DNA from: DASWHX01 sp036397995
Lineage (GTDB): Bacteria > Bacteroidota > Bacteroidia > Cytophagales > Cyclobacteriaceae
DNA: 6,732 nt
NCBI GenBank assembly: GCA_036397995.1
Contig: DASWHX010000092.1
Coordinates: 1 to 6,732, forward strand
Direction: 5' to 3'
Shown in pieces: positions 5,677-6,732 of this stretch. A program made the position numbers and the translations under genes. Each line of letters starts with the position of its first letter. Position 1 is the stretch's first letter. The notes below the pieces were generated by a model. It had not been told where the DNA came from. It did not search any database and was given only the letters and a program-made list of their open reading frames with translations.

Positions 5677-6732
5677 CTATTCCACTGACGAAGGAATAAT
5701 GTAATTTGTTATTAGCTCCCATGAATTTTCACGAGCCTGCAAATTGTTTTCAAAATTGCTCGCGGTAAATACTATTACTAAAGACAATTCATTGATAACA
5801 ACGATAAATTGTCCGCCGTTGCCCCAGGCATAAAACGATCCGTAAACCTGCCCATTAACCGTAAACGAGGTAAGCCACCAATGATATGCATATTCCGCAT
5901 TTGGCCCTTGCTGAGTTGTCGATTGCTGAACCCAACCGGTGCTCAAAAGTTGTTCACCATTCCAAACTCCATTATTTTGATACAGGAGACCAAACTTCAG
6001 CATGTCGCGTGGAAGAAAAGACAACCCCCCGCCCGTTTGAAATATGCCGGAATCATCAGTAAACCAGGATACAAATTCTGTATCCATTTTGGAAAATAAT
6101 TTGGATATACTTAACTGACCAATGGATTGGTTTGTCTGACGCTTAATAATTTCACCAAGAACAATGGAGAGGCCACTGTTATAGTTAAAAACAGAACCAG
6201 GAGATGAAGTCATCGGACGACTCAGAATAAATTCAATCCAGTCATCGCTTTGATTAAGCAAATTGTGATCATTCAGCGGGTCGTTGTAAGGTAATGCTGA
6301 TTCATTCCATTGAAGTCCGGAGGACATGGTCAATAAATTTTGAACGGTAATTGATTCTTTTTCATCTCCCCAATCCAGGTTGGCAAGCTCCGGAAAGAAA
6401 TTAATAACCGGTGTATCCGCTAAAAGATTATATTGATCGACGGCGATACCGGCCAGCGCGGAAGTAATGCTTTTGGTTACAGATTGTATGGCGGTGATAC
6501 CCTGGGCGGATTCCTGAAAATACTCTTCTAAAACCAGATAATTATTTTTAGCGATAAGAACTGAATTCACGGAGTAATTTCCCCCGTTTAGCTCATCTAT
6601 CATTGTTGACAGCAATTTCACATTGAATCCCTGCTCTTTAGCTGAGCCGGTAATGATGCCATCACTCTTCTGCAATGGAGTTTCCAGTACTACTTCGTTA
6701 TCTTCTGAGCATGCGTTGATCCCCAGTAATAC
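5677..6732 (-). CDS. Serine hydrolase lipoprotein, class C beta-lactamase / 6-aminohexanoate-dimer hydrolase type, 5' end outside window
   Basis: The reading frame is open to the window edge, giving 351 visible residues. The true start lies beyond position 6732. The first visible residues read VLLGINAC, the end of a lipoprotein signal with lipobox INAC (Cys codon 6709-6711), so only a short stretch is missing and the protein is probably a periplasmic or surface lipoprotein. Catalytic signs, numbered from the first visible residue: SVTK (Ser84 nucleophile, Lys87; codons 6483-6472), MSSGLQW (about 136-142), YNS (Tyr184), and WGNGGQ (303-308). WGNGGQ replaces the HGG or KTG triad and is typical of the NylB-like branch of this fold. 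It has no extra N- or C-terminal domain, unlike the other hydrolase in the window, and the two are clearly separate branches. The substrate is unknown; amide or ester hydrolysis is likely. A TTG at 6675 could be mistaken for the start but would discard the lipobox. The gene ends 101 bp before the sigma gene. Confidence 0.9.
   Translation of the reverse strand, partial: VLLGINACSEDNEVVLETPLQKSDGIITGSAKEQGFNVKLLSTMIDELNGGNYSVNSVLIAKNNYLVLEEYFQESAQGITAIQSVTKSITSALAGIAVDQYNLLADTPVINFFPELANLDWGDEKESITVQNLLTMSSGLQWNESALPYNDPLNDHNLLNQSDDWIEFILSRPMTSSPGSVFNYNSGLSIVLGEIIKRQTNQSIGQLSISKLFSKMDTEFVSWFTDDSGIFQTGGGLSFLPRDMLKFGLLYQNNGVWNGEQLLSTGWVQQSTTQQGPNAEYAYHWWLTSFTVNGQVYGSFYAWGNGGQFIVVINELSLVIVFTASNFENNLQARENSWELITNYIIPSSVE

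Noticed and set aside
5576..5722. Upstream extension of the sigma factor to an ATG at 5722
   Set aside because: The added 49 residues have no sigma-like character, overlap the hydrolase gene by 46 nt and contain the candidate regulatory repeat; the start at 5575 gives a normal ECF length.
3535..6099. Plus-strand open frames opposite the sigma operon and first hydrolase
   Set aside because: Their hydrophobic translations are the expected shadow of Lys/Glu/Asn-rich genes read backwards; none has its own upstream signals.

Overview
All seven genes in this window read on the minus strand, so transcription runs from high to low coordinates. The window suggests a member of the Bacteroidota, perhaps Cytophagales-like. 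The evidence is an ECF sigma factor paired with a small membrane anti-sigma protein, two export signals ending in the same Lys-Ala-Gln junction, two lipoprotein serine hydrolases, AT-rich leaders and almost no Shine-Dalgarno sequences. The placement is an inference from style and family content, since no marker gene is present.

Layout, in order of transcription. (1) 6732-5677: a serine hydrolase of the class C beta-lactamase / 6-aminohexanoate-dimer hydrolase type, cut by the window edge but with its lipobox visible. (2) 5575-2647: a tight four-gene operon. It encodes an ECF sigma factor, a one-pass membrane anti-sigma candidate with a HEAT-like periplasmic part (20-nt overlap), a secreted DUF4097-like beta-repeat protein (4-nt gap) and a secreted DUF5694-like protein with two GxxH motifs (2-nt gap). 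(3) 2450-687: a second serine hydrolase lipoprotein in three parts: a PPC-like beta domain, a beta-lactamase-fold catalytic domain and a small C-terminal domain. (4) 554-135: a four-helix membrane protein of unknown function.

The sigma operon is the core of the window. The likely logic is that an envelope signal is sensed through the anti-sigma protein's periplasmic part, the sigma factor is released, and the two exported proteins are made. The exported proteins could be effectors of the envelope response or sensor partners. The sequence does not show which genes the sigma factor controls.

No gap between genes exceeds 200 bases, but the gaps hold structure. The 8-bp palindrome TTACGTAA occurs three times, twice in tandem before the membrane protein gene and once before the second serine hydrolase gene, and I saw it nowhere else in the window. 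Perfect inverted repeats also lie just upstream of the second serine hydrolase gene and of the sigma gene. I found no RNA gene, insertion sequence, CRISPR array, attachment site, origin or convincing intrinsic terminator.
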